From an uncultured Eubacteriales bacterium (lineage in GTDB: Bacteria > Bacillota > Clostridia > Oscillospirales > Oscillospiraceae): a DNA stretch of 8,382 nt. Shown in pieces: positions 1 through 6,119 of the stretch. The notes below the pieces were generated by a model, which saw only the letters and a program-made list of their open reading frames with translations, did no database searches and was not told where the DNA came from. Made by a program: the position numbers and the translations under genes. The first letter of the stretch is position 1, and each line of letters starts with the position of its first letter. The DNA is taken from NCBI GenBank assembly GCA_900552475.1, contig USAC01000081.1, positions 1 through 8,382 of the forward strand, given 5' to 3'.

Positions 1-435
1 TATCTGGAGGCGCAGGACCCCGACAAGGACATCCAGATGTACATCAACAGCCCCGGCGGCTCCGTGACGGCGGGCATGGCGATTTACGACACCATGCAGT
101 ATATCAAGTGCGACGTGTCGACCATCTGCATCGGCATGGCGGCCAGCATGGGCGCGTTCCTGCTGTCCTCCGGTACGAAGGGCAAGCGCATCGCTCTGCC
201 CAATGCGGAGGTCATGATCCACCAGCCCTCCGCCGGTACGCAGGGCAAGGTCACCGATATGGAAATCGACGTGGAGCACTTCCTGAAGATCATGCAGCGT
301 GTGAACTATATCCTGTGCGTGTTCTCGGGCTTGCCGGTCGAGCTGGTCAAGGCCGACTCCGAGCGCGACCACTGGATGGTCGCCGAGGAGGCCAGGGAAT
401 ACGGCCTGGTAGATAAGGTCATTTACAAGAGGTAA
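1..435 (+). CDS. clpP: ATP-dependent Clp protease proteolytic subunit ClpP (5' truncated)
   Basis: Serine peptidase that forms the tetradecameric chamber of the cytosolic Clp protease; it degrades proteins unfolded by ClpX or another Clp ATPase. The frame is open from base 1, so 144 residues are visible. The start lies outside the window; by alignment from memory to E. coli ClpP, about 50 residues are missing. The visible part holds the SPGGS oxyanion motif (fragment residues 17-21), the catalytic Ser in GMAASMGAF (residue 49), the catalytic His in MIHQP (residue 74) and the catalytic Asp in SERDHW (residue 123). The spacings of 25 and 49 residues match the E. coli triad Ser97-His122-Asp171. 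It ends in a normal EYGLVDKVI tail. clpX starts 5 nt after the stop and its ribosome binding site lies inside the end of clpP, so the two are very probably co-transcribed. Any promoter or heat-shock operator is outside the window. Confidence 0.97.
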   Translation, partial: YLEAQDPDKDIQMYINSPGGSVTAGMAIYDTMQYIKCDVSTICIGMAASMGAFLLSSGTKGKRIALPNAEVMIHQPSAGTQGKVTDMEIDVEHFLKIMQRVNYILCVFSGLPVELVKADSERDHWMVAEEAREYGLVDKVIYKR

Positions 436-440
436 CGTTG

Positions 441-1742
441 ATGGCTGACGAAAAGAAAACCCTTCGGTGCTCGTTCTGCGGCAAGCGGGAGGATCAGGTC
501 CACCGCATGATTCAGGGGCCGGGTGTGCGCATCTGCGACGAGTGCGTCCAGCTGTGCATGTCCATTCTGGACGACGGCTATGACGAGCAGGCTGAGAGCT
601 ACGAGACACCGGAGGAGCTGCCCACCCCGCAGGAGATCAAGGCGGTGCTGGATGAGTACGTCATCGGACAGGAGGAGGCAAAAATTGCCCTGTCCGTGGC
701 GGTCTACAACCACTACAAGCGGATCTACTTCGGCGGTGGGGAGGATGTGGAGCTCCAAAAGAGCAACATCCTTATGATCGGGCCGACCGGCTCGGGCAAG
801 ACCCTCTTTGCCCAGACGCTCGCCCGCGTCCTGAAGGTGCCGTTCGCCATCGCCGACGCGACGACCCTCACCGAGGCCGGCTATGTCGGCGACGACGTCG
901 AGAATATCCTGCTGCGCCTGCTGCAGGCGGCAGATTTTGACGTGGAGCTGGCTGAGCACGGCATCATCTATGTCGACGAGATCGACAAAATCGCCCGCAA
1001 GAGCGAGAACACGTCCATCACCCGCGACGTCTCGGGCGAGGGCGTGCAGCAGGCGCTGTTGAAGATTCTCGAGGGCACGGTGGCCAACGTCCCCCCGCAG
1101 GGTGGACGCAAGCACCCCCACCAGGAGTTCATCCAGGTGGATACCCACAACATTCTCTTCATCTGCGGCGGTGCGTTCGACGGTCTGGAGAAGATCATCG
1201 AGCAGCGCACCGACCGCAAGGGCATCGGCTTCGACGCCGTGGTGGAGAGCAAGGCCAAGCGCCGCACGGGCGAGCTGTTCAAAGAGGTGCAGCCGCACGA
1301 CCTGCTCAAGTTCGGCATCATCCCCGAGCTGGTGGGTCGTATGCCGGTGATCACCTCACTGAGCGGCCTGACGCGCGAGGAGCTGGTGCGCATCCTGACC
1401 GAGCCGAAAAACGCGCTCGTCAAGCAGTACCGCAAGCTCTTCGAGTATGATGACGTGGAGCTGGACTTCGAGCAGAGCGCGCTCGAGGCCGTGGCTGACC
1501 TCGCCATCGAGCGCAATATCGGCGCGCGCGGCCTGCGCGCGGTGATGGAGGGCATCCTGACCCGCATCATGTACGACATTCCCTCCGACCAGACGATCGA
1601 GCAGGTGACGATCACCGCCGACTGCGTGAAAAACGGAGCGGAGCCGGTCATCCGGCGCAATCCCGACCGCGCGGTGCACCGCGCCCGCGTGAAGGGGACG
1701 CATACCGAGGGGACAGGCGCCCCGACGGCGCCGGCGTCGTAA
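441..1742 (+). CDS. clpX: ATP-dependent Clp protease ATP-binding subunit ClpX
   Basis: AAA+ unfoldase that recognises substrates, unfolds them and threads them into ClpP. The protein is 433 residues, slightly long for the family. An N-terminal zinc-binding domain has Cys10, Cys13, Cys32 and Cys35. Walker A is GPTGSGKT (114-121) and Walker B is IIYVDEID (175-182). The pore-1 loop is GYVG (147-150), the RKH pore loop is 223-225, and the ClpP-docking IGF tripeptide is 262-264. The arginine finger is Arg300 in PELVGR, and sensor 2 is GARGLR (361-366). All key residues are present. I chose ATG 441 because AAGAGG (427-432) lies 8 nt upstream; an in-frame TTG at 438 would add one residue and is less likely. 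The last ~28 residues (from about 406) are basic and then rich in Ala, Pro, Thr and Gly, with no recognised domain. It sits between clpP and lon, as expected for a Clostridia quality-control operon. Confidence 0.98.
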   Translation: MADEKKTLRCSFCGKREDQVHRMIQGPGVRICDECVQLCMSILDDGYDEQAESYETPEELPTPQEIKAVLDEYVIGQEEAKIALSVAVYNHYKRIYFGGGEDVELQKSNILMIGPTGSGKTLFAQTLARVLKVPFAIADATTLTEAGYVGDDVENILLRLLQAADFDVELAEHGIIYVDEIDKIARKSENTSITRDVSGEGVQQALLKILEGTVANVPPQGGRKHPHQEFIQVDTHNILFICGGAFDGLEKIIEQRTDRKGIGFDAVVESKAKRRTGELFKEVQPHDLLKFGIIPELVGRMPVITSLSGLTREELVRILTEPKNALVKQYRKLFEYDDVELDFEQSALEAVADLAIERNIGARGLRAVMEGILTRIMYDIPSDQTIEQVTITADCVKNGAEPVIRRNPDRAVHRARVKGTHTEGTGAPTAPAS

Positions 1743-1756
1743 ACAAGTAACCGTGA

Positions 1757-1788
1757 AAAAGAGGGGAGACGTCCGTCTCTCCTCTTTT
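1757..1788 (+). terminator. Long hairpin between clpX and lon; possible attenuating terminator
   Basis: A 14-bp stem pairs 1757-1770 with 1775-1788 around a GTCC loop. It contains one G-T wobble (1765/1780) and no mismatch. The arms are A-rich at the left foot and end in TTTT at the right foot, as in an intrinsic terminator. The U run is only four long, is already paired, and is followed by CC, so termination may be partial. I see no promoter in the 66-nt gap, so lon probably depends on read-through from clpX. An RNA-processing or stability role is equally possible. Confidence 0.6.
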
Positions 1789-1808
1789 CCAAAAGGAGTA
1801 AAAACCCC

Positions 1809-4202
1809 ATGGAAACGACAACTATGAACATTCCCGTTCTGGCGCTGCGGGGGTTGACCGCCTTTCCTAACCTGACGCTCAGTCTGGAGGCCGAGCGCGA
1901 GATCTCTATCTTCGCGCTCGACAGCGCCATGCAGAGCGAGCGCAAGGTGTTCCTCGTGACCCAGCGTGAGATCGGTACTGCCGATCCCGAAGAGGAGGAT
2001 CTGTACGAGGTGGGAACGGTCTGCCGGATCCTGCAGATCGTCAAAATTTCCGATACAAGCGTCCGCCTGATTGTCGAGGGCATTCAGCGCGCGCGCCTGA
2101 ATCGCCTGTGGCAGACGAAGCCGTTCCTGCAGGCGAACGTTGAGCTGCTCGAGGAGGGGCACGCCCCCGCCCACAGCACCCGCGTCGAAGCGCTCCTGCG
2201 CCAGACATATTCGCTCTTCGGCGGGTATCAGGAGCTTGTGAGCGGCATCCCCGCGGATCTGATGGCCGCCGTGCTCGACGAGCGCGATCCCGGCCATCTG
2301 GCCGATCTCATTGCGCAGAACATCACCCTGCGCCACCAGGATCGCCAGCGGATTCTTGAGCAGCTGCATCCCGTCCGCCGCCTGATGGAGGTCAACGAGA
2401 TCCTCGCCCACGAGACGGACGTGCTCTCGCTGGAGGTGGAGATGCAGCAGAAGGTGCGCGAGCGCGTGGGGCGCGTCCAGCGCGACATGGTGCTGCGCGA
2501 GCAGATGAAGGTGCTGCAGCATGAGCTCGGCGAGGACGGCGACGAGGAGATTGAGGAGTATACGCACCGCGTCCATGCGCTGCGCGTTGACGACGAGATC
2601 CGCAAAAAGCTCCTGCGCGAGGTGGACCGTCTCGCCAAGCAGCCCTACGGCAGCGCCGAGGCGTCCGTCATCCGCAACTATCTCGATGTCTGTCTGGAGG
2701 TTCCGTGGGGCAAGCGCACGCGTGACCGCGCAGACGTCGCGCAGGCGCGCAAGATCCTCGACCGCGACCACTTCGGCCTGCAGGAGGTCAAGGAGCGTAT
2801 TCTGGAGTTCATCGCTGTGCGCCAGATCTGCCCGGAGTCGAAGGGGAAGATTCTCTGCCTCGTCGGCCCGCCCGGCGTCGGCAAGACCTCCATCGCGCTC
2901 TCCGTCGCGAAGGCCATGAACCGCAGGCTCTACCGCCTGTCGCTCGGCGGCGTGCGCGACGAGGCGGACATCCGCGGCCACCGAAAGACGTATATCGGCG
3001 CGATGCCCGGCCGCATCATCGACGGTATTGTCCACAGCGGCTCCATGAACCCGCTGCTCGTGCTCGACGAGATCGACAAGCTCGCAAGCGATATGCGCGG
3101 CGACCCGGCTTCGGCGCTGCTCGAGGTGCTCGACAGCGAGCAGAACAGCGCCTTCCGTGACCATTTTCTGGAAATTCCGGTCGATCTGAGCCAGGTGATG
3201 TTCATCACCACCGCCAACACCACCGACACCATCCCGCGCCCGCTGCTCGACCGTATGGAGGTCATCCGCCTGACAAGCTACACCGACGAGGAAAAGCTCC
3301 AGATCGCGAAAAACCACCTTCTGCCCAAGCAGCTCAAGGAGCACGGCCTGCGCAAAACGCAGCTGCGCATCTCCGACGAGGCGCTGTGTGCCGTTATCGC
3401 GGGCTATACGTGTGAGTCCGGCGTGCGCCAGCTCGAGCGCCTGCTCGGGAAGCTCTGCCGCAAGACGGCAATGGCACTGGTGACAACGGATGTAAAGTCT
3501 CTGACCGTCACACCGGGGGGGCTGCATGATCTGCTCGGCCCGGCGCGGTATGAGGACGCGGTACATAGCACGAACGACCAGGTCGGCGTGGTAAACGGCC
3601 TTGCATGGACAGAGGTCGGCGGCGAGATCCTCGAGGTGGAGGCCAACGTCATGCCCGGCAGCGGCAAGCTCGAGCTGACCGGCAACCTCGGCACCGTGAT
3701 GCAGGAGTCGGCCAAGGCGGCGCTCAGCTGCCTGCGCAGCCGCTGCGATAGTCTCGGCATCGAGCCGGACTTCTATAAGACGAAGGACATCCATATTCAC
3801 TTCCCGGAGGGCGCCGTCCCGAAGGACGGCCCGTCGGCGGGCATCGCCATCACCACGGCTGTGCTCTCCGCGCTCACGGGGCGGAGGGTGCGCGGCACCG
3901 TCGCCATGACGGGCGAGGTGACGCTGCGCGGCCGCGTGCTGGCGATCGGCGGCCTGAAGGAAAAGACGATGGCCGCGCTCCGGAACGGCGTACGCACCGT
4001 CATCATACCGAAGGCGAACGTCAAGGATCTCGAGGAGATCGACCAGACCGTGCGCGCGGCGCTGCATTTTGTCCCGGTCGAGACGGTCGACGCCGTGTTT
4101 GAAGCGGCGCTGCTGCCGCGCGAGGCCGCTGCCGCCGTCGAGCATATGACGGCGCTGCCCATTCCGGAGTATCAGGAGGTGCGCCATGGCGATCAACTTT
4201 AA
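1809..4202 (+). CDS. lon: ATP-dependent protease LonA
   Basis: Soluble AAA+ serine protease that removes misfolded and short-lived regulatory proteins in the cytosol. The 797-residue length is normal for LonA. The N-terminal substrate-binding domain covers roughly 6-200, followed by a charged helical linker to about 300. The AAA+ module carries Walker A GPPGVGKT (353-360), Walker B LLVLDEID (416-423) and an SGVRQLER sensor-2 region (537-544). The C-terminal peptidase domain has catalytic Ser676 in PKDGPSAG and catalytic Lys719 in GGLKEK. Their 43-residue spacing equals that of E. coli Ser679/Lys722. There is no transmembrane segment, which rules out membrane-bound LonB. ATG 1809 is chosen because AAGGAG (1793-1798) lies 10 nt upstream; a second in-frame ATG at 1824 is too far from that site. 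The gene contains no TTA, CTA or TCA codon, which leaves a very long open frame on the opposite strand. Its end overlaps engB by 17 nt. Confidence 0.98.
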   Translation: METTTMNIPVLALRGLTAFPNLTLSLEAEREISIFALDSAMQSERKVFLVTQREIGTADPEEEDLYEVGTVCRILQIVKISDTSVRLIVEGIQRARLNRLWQTKPFLQANVELLEEGHAPAHSTRVEALLRQTYSLFGGYQELVSGIPADLMAAVLDERDPGHLADLIAQNITLRHQDRQRILEQLHPVRRLMEVNEILAHETDVLSLEVEMQQKVRERVGRVQRDMVLREQMKVLQHELGEDGDEEIEEYTHRVHALRVDDEIRKKLLREVDRLAKQPYGSAEASVIRNYLDVCLEVPWGKRTRDRADVAQARKILDRDHFGLQEVKERILEFIAVRQICPESKGKILCLVGPPGVGKTSIALSVAKAMNRRLYRLSLGGVRDEADIRGHRKTYIGAMPGRIIDGIVHSGSMNPLLVLDEIDKLASDMRGDPASALLEVLDSEQNSAFRDHFLEIPVDLSQVMFITTANTTDTIPRPLLDRMEVIRLTSYTDEEKLQIAKNHLLPKQLKEHGLRKTQLRISDEALCAVIAGYTCESGVRQLERLLGKLCRKTAMALVTTDVKSLTVTPGGLHDLLGPARYEDAVHSTNDQVGVVNGLAWTEVGGEILEVEANVMPGSGKLELTGNLGTVMQESAKAALSCLRSRCDSLGIEPDFYKTKDIHIHFPEGAVPKDGPSAGIAITTAVLSALTGRRVRGTVAMTGEVTLRGRVLAIGGLKEKTMAALRNGVRTVIIPKANVKDLEEIDQTVRAALHFVPVETVDAVFEAALLPREAAAAVEHMTALPIPEYQEVRHGDQL
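4174..4179 (+). promoter_or_regulatory. engB ribosome binding site inside lon
   Basis: AGGAGG lies 6 nt before the engB ATG at 4186 and within the last codons of lon. This strong site fixes the engB start and shows that lon and engB overlap on one message, so their translation is likely coupled. Confidence 0.85.
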
Positions 4203-4776
4203 CCGCGCGGTGTTCGTTCTCTCCGCCGTCCGGCAGGGCGCGTTCATCCGCGACGGCCGGGCGCAGGTGACCTTTGCCGGACGCTCGAACGTCGGCAAGT
4301 CCTCGGTCATCAACCGTCTGCTGAACCGGAAGAACTTCGCCCGCGTCGGCGCGACGCCCGGCAAGACCACGCAGGTCAACTACTTCCTCATCGACGGAAA
4401 GATCTACTTCACGGATCTGCCCGGCTACGGCTACGCAAAGGTCAGCAAGGACGAGCGCGACCGCTGGGGGCGGCTCATGGAGAGCTATTTTCAGGAGCCG
4501 GGACTCATCACGCTCGGCGTTCTGATCGTCGACGCGCGGCACAAGCCGACGGCGGACGACGTGACGATGCGCAATTGGTTCCGCGAGACGGGCTGTCCGC
4601 TCATCGTCGTCGCGAACAAGCTCGATAAGCTCAAGACCCGCGAGATCGAGCCGAATCTCGCCCTCATCCGCGAGACGCTAGAGCTCGGTGAGCGCGACAC
4701 GCTCGTTCCGTTTTCGGCAGAGAAGGGGACAGGCAAAACTGAGCTGCTCCGCCTGATCGGCGAGGCCTGCCAGTAA
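4186..4776 (+). CDS. engB: Ribosome biogenesis GTP-binding protein EngB/YsxC (YihA family)
   Basis: Small essential-type GTPase that helps assemble the large ribosomal subunit in the cytosol; this role is known from B. subtilis YsxC. The 196-residue length is usual. All G motifs are present: G1 GRSNVGKS (32-39), a switch-I threonine region in GATPGKTTQVN (55-65), G3 DLPG (77-80) followed by the family-typical YGYAKV, G4 NKLD (144-147) and G5 SAEKGTG (177-183). The ATG has AGGAGG 6 nt upstream. Its first 17 nt overlap the end of lon in another frame. The lon-engB pairing is conserved in B. subtilis (lonA-ysxC) and supports the assignment. A strong terminator starts 10 nt after the stop, making engB the last gene of the operon. 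Confidence 0.97.
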   Translation: MAINFNRAVFVLSAVRQGAFIRDGRAQVTFAGRSNVGKSSVINRLLNRKNFARVGATPGKTTQVNYFLIDGKIYFTDLPGYGYAKVSKDERDRWGRLMESYFQEPGLITLGVLIVDARHKPTADDVTMRNWFRETGCPLIVVANKLDKLKTREIEPNLALIRETLELGERDTLVPFSAEKGTGKTELLRLIGEACQ

Positions 4777-4785
4777 AAAACGAAT

Positions 4786-4826
4786 AAAAGCGACTGCCCG
4801 CGTTGCGGACAGTCGCTTTTGCTTTT
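4786..4826 (+). terminator. Intrinsic terminator after engB
   Basis: An 11-bp perfect stem pairs 4786-4796 with 4810-4820. Inside it, past one C-A mismatch, CCGC (4798-4801) pairs with GCGG (4805-4808) around a GTT loop. The stem foot is AAAA/TTTT, and a further GCTTTT follows. This closes the clpP-clpX-lon-engB transcription unit. The A/T symmetry means it could also work from the opposite direction. Confidence 0.9.
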
Positions 4827-4888
4827 CGGAAGAGGGAAGTGCGGCTGCGCGACAGGCCACCATATGATAGTTGTAGAGTTTTTTTGAA

Positions 4889-4910
4889 AATCATTCAGCG
4901 AATCACTCAG
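4889..4910 (+). repeat. 10-bp direct repeat upstream of the ptb promoter
   Basis: AATCATTCAG (4889-4898) and AATCACTCAG (4901-4910) match at 9 of 10 positions with a 12-bp period. The second copy ends 6 bp before the -35 box. The position suits an activator site with two tandem half-sites, but no known regulator motif is recognised and chance is possible. Confidence 0.45.
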
Positions 4911-4916
4911 TTTTTA

Positions 4917-4945
4917 TTGACGCTCCCGTCACTGTGTTGTATAAT
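4917..4945 (+). promoter_or_regulatory. Sigma-A-type promoter of ptb
   Basis: The -35 box TTGACG (4917-4922) matches consensus at 5 of 6 bases. The -10 box TATAAT (4940-4945) is perfect, and the spacer is exactly 17 bp. The predicted transcript start is near 4952, giving a leader of about 72 nt. The promoter lies after the engB terminator, so ptb is a separate transcription unit. I recognise no riboswitch in the leader. Confidence 0.87.
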
Positions 4946-5023
4946 TGTGGTAAGAGAGCACATGGGTTTGTGCACAGAGGTATAAAATAGGGAAAGATAT
5001 TCATTTTAGGAGGTACACAAAAG

Positions 5024-5938
5024 ATGATTAACACCATTGACGGGATTCTCGAGGCGGCCAAGGGCGGCAAGACCGGCGTTATCGCCGTCGCGGCCGCGCA
5101 TGACGAGCCCGTGATCGAGGCCGTTGTCGAGGCCCGCAAGGAGGGCATCGCGACCCCCATTCTCGTCGGCCACGTCGCCGAGATCGAGGAGATGCTGCGC
5201 AAGGCCGGTGAGGATCCCGTCGCCTATGAGATTATCGCCGGTGACACTGATCAGGACTGCGCCGCCAAGGCCGTCGCGCTCTGCGCCGAGGGCAAGGCGA
5301 ACTTCCTGATGAAGGGCATCCTCGGCACCGCCGATCTGATGCGCGCCGTATTCAACAAGGAGCATGGCCTGCGCACGAGCCACCTCACCACGCACTGCAT
5401 GTTCTATGAGATTCCCGCGCTGGGCCGCATGCTGATCCTGACCGACGGCGGCGTGAACACGTTCCCCGATCTCGACAAGAAGGCCGAGATTCTCGAGAAT
5501 GCCGCCATGGTGCTGCAGGCGCTCGGCTATGAGCACATCAATGCCTCCTGCGTCTGCGGCGCGGAGCAGGTCAACCCCAAGGTGCAGTCCACCGTCGACG
5601 CCGACGCGCTGAGCAAGATGACCGACCGCTGGGCTAAGTACAACATGGATGTCTGCGGCCCCGTCGCGCTGGATCTGGCCGTGAGCGTCGAGGCCTGCCA
5701 CCACAAGCACTACAACGCCCCCGGCGCCGGCATGGCCGACATCCTACTCGTCCCGAACTATGAGGTCGGCAACGGCATCGGCAAGGCCGCAGGTCTGTTC
5801 GGCCACGCGAAGAACGCCGGCATCATCCTTGGCGCGAAGGTGCCCATCGTTCTCGTCTCCCGTTCCGACAGCGCGTATTCCAAGCTGGCGTCCATCGCCG
5901 CGGGCAGCGTTCTGGCCGAGCGTATGAACCTCGCGTAA
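5024..5938 (+). CDS. ptb: Phosphate butyryltransferase-like enzyme (PTA/PTB family)
   Basis: Family enzyme that exchanges CoA for phosphate on an acyl group (butyryl-CoA + phosphate to butyryl phosphate + CoA). Butyrate kinase normally follows to make ATP and butyrate. The 304-residue length fits Ptb better than the ~330-residue Pta. Recognisable blocks are LMKG (95-98), LTDGGVN (139-145), GPVALDLAVS (212-221), DILLVPNYEVGN (239-250) and AKVPIVLVSRSDS (271-283). ATG 5024 has AGGAGG (5008-5013) 10 nt upstream. Codon use is strongly biased (lysine codons read as AAG, many C-ending codons), which suggests high expression. No buk-like gene adjoins it: the next gene is an aminotransferase 181 nt downstream with its own promoter. 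Acetyl or branched acyl groups are possible alternative substrates, so the family is certain but the exact acyl group is not. No clear terminator follows. Confidence 0.9.
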   Translation: MINTIDGILEAAKGGKTGVIAVAAAHDEPVIEAVVEARKEGIATPILVGHVAEIEEMLRKAGEDPVAYEIIAGDTDQDCAAKAVALCAEGKANFLMKGILGTADLMRAVFNKEHGLRTSHLTTHCMFYEIPALGRMLILTDGGVNTFPDLDKKAEILENAAMVLQALGYEHINASCVCGAEQVNPKVQSTVDADALSKMTDRWAKYNMDVCGPVALDLAVSVEACHHKHYNAPGAGMADILLVPNYEVGNGIGKAAGLFGHAKNAGIILGAKVPIVLVSRSDSAYSKLASIAAGSVLAERMNLA

Positions 5939-5976
5939 CGTCGTTTTGCACAAGGATTGCGCGCGATTCAAGTGCG

Positions 5977-5999
5977 TTTCACCGAATTATTCCGTGAAA
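5977..5999 (+). repeat. 23-bp imperfect palindrome, candidate operator upstream of the aminotransferase promoter
   Basis: Arms 5977-5987 (TTTCACCGAAT) and 5989-5999 (ATTCCGTGAAA) pair at 10 of 11 positions around a central T (5988). The only mismatch is C-C at 5983/5993. It ends 11 bp before the -35 box. No T run follows, so it is not a normal terminator of ptb. A DNA site for a dimeric regulator is the more likely reading. Confidence 0.55.
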
Positions 6000-6010
6000 T
6001 CCCCGAATGC

Positions 6011-6039
6011 TTGACTACGAGCGAGATTTAGTATATCAT
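6011..6039 (+). promoter_or_regulatory. Sigma-A-type promoter of the aminotransferase gene
   Basis: The -35 box TTGACT (6011-6016) and the -10 box TATCAT (6034-6039) each match consensus at 5 of 6 bases and are separated by 17 bp. The transcript should start near 6046, leaving a leader of about 74 nt that ends in a purine-rich ribosome binding site. Confidence 0.8.
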
Positions 6040-6119
6040 ACTGAATTGAGGATAGGTTTTTGTGCCCATACGGCATGGAAATATTACAGTAAAAGGTAAA
6101 AAAGAGGAGAAGTAAAGTT

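Noticed and set aside
3515..3521. Run of seven G in lon, considered as a phase-variation or frameshift tract
   Set aside because: The lon frame is intact across it, the tract is short, and Lon is not a typical phase-variable protein.
1356..4379. 1007-codon open frame on the - strand
   Set aside because: It lies in exact codon register opposite lon, runs across three genes and the hairpin gap, and its translation shows no recognisable domain. It is explained by the absence of TTA, CTA and TCA codons in lon.
1..4776. Looked for CtsR or CIRCE/HrcA heat-shock operators in the protease block
   Set aside because: No matching heptad repeat or CIRCE inverted repeat was seen in the gaps. The operon promoter lies upstream of the window, so regulation cannot be judged.
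4803..4985. 60-codon + strand frame between engB and ptb
   Set aside because: It begins with TTG inside the engB terminator, runs through the ptb promoter and has no ribosome binding site. Its last codons (ATG 4962 to the stop at 4983-4985) could be a 7-residue leader peptide, but the start lies only about 10 nt after the predicted transcript start.
5006..5710. 234-codon open frame on the - strand opposite ptb
   Set aside because: Same codon-register effect; no ribosome binding site or recognisable domain.
5939..6010. Considered an intrinsic terminator for ptb
   Set aside because: The only clear dyad (5977-5999) has no following T tract. A weaker GCAC/GTGC pairing around 5948-5975 has several mismatches.
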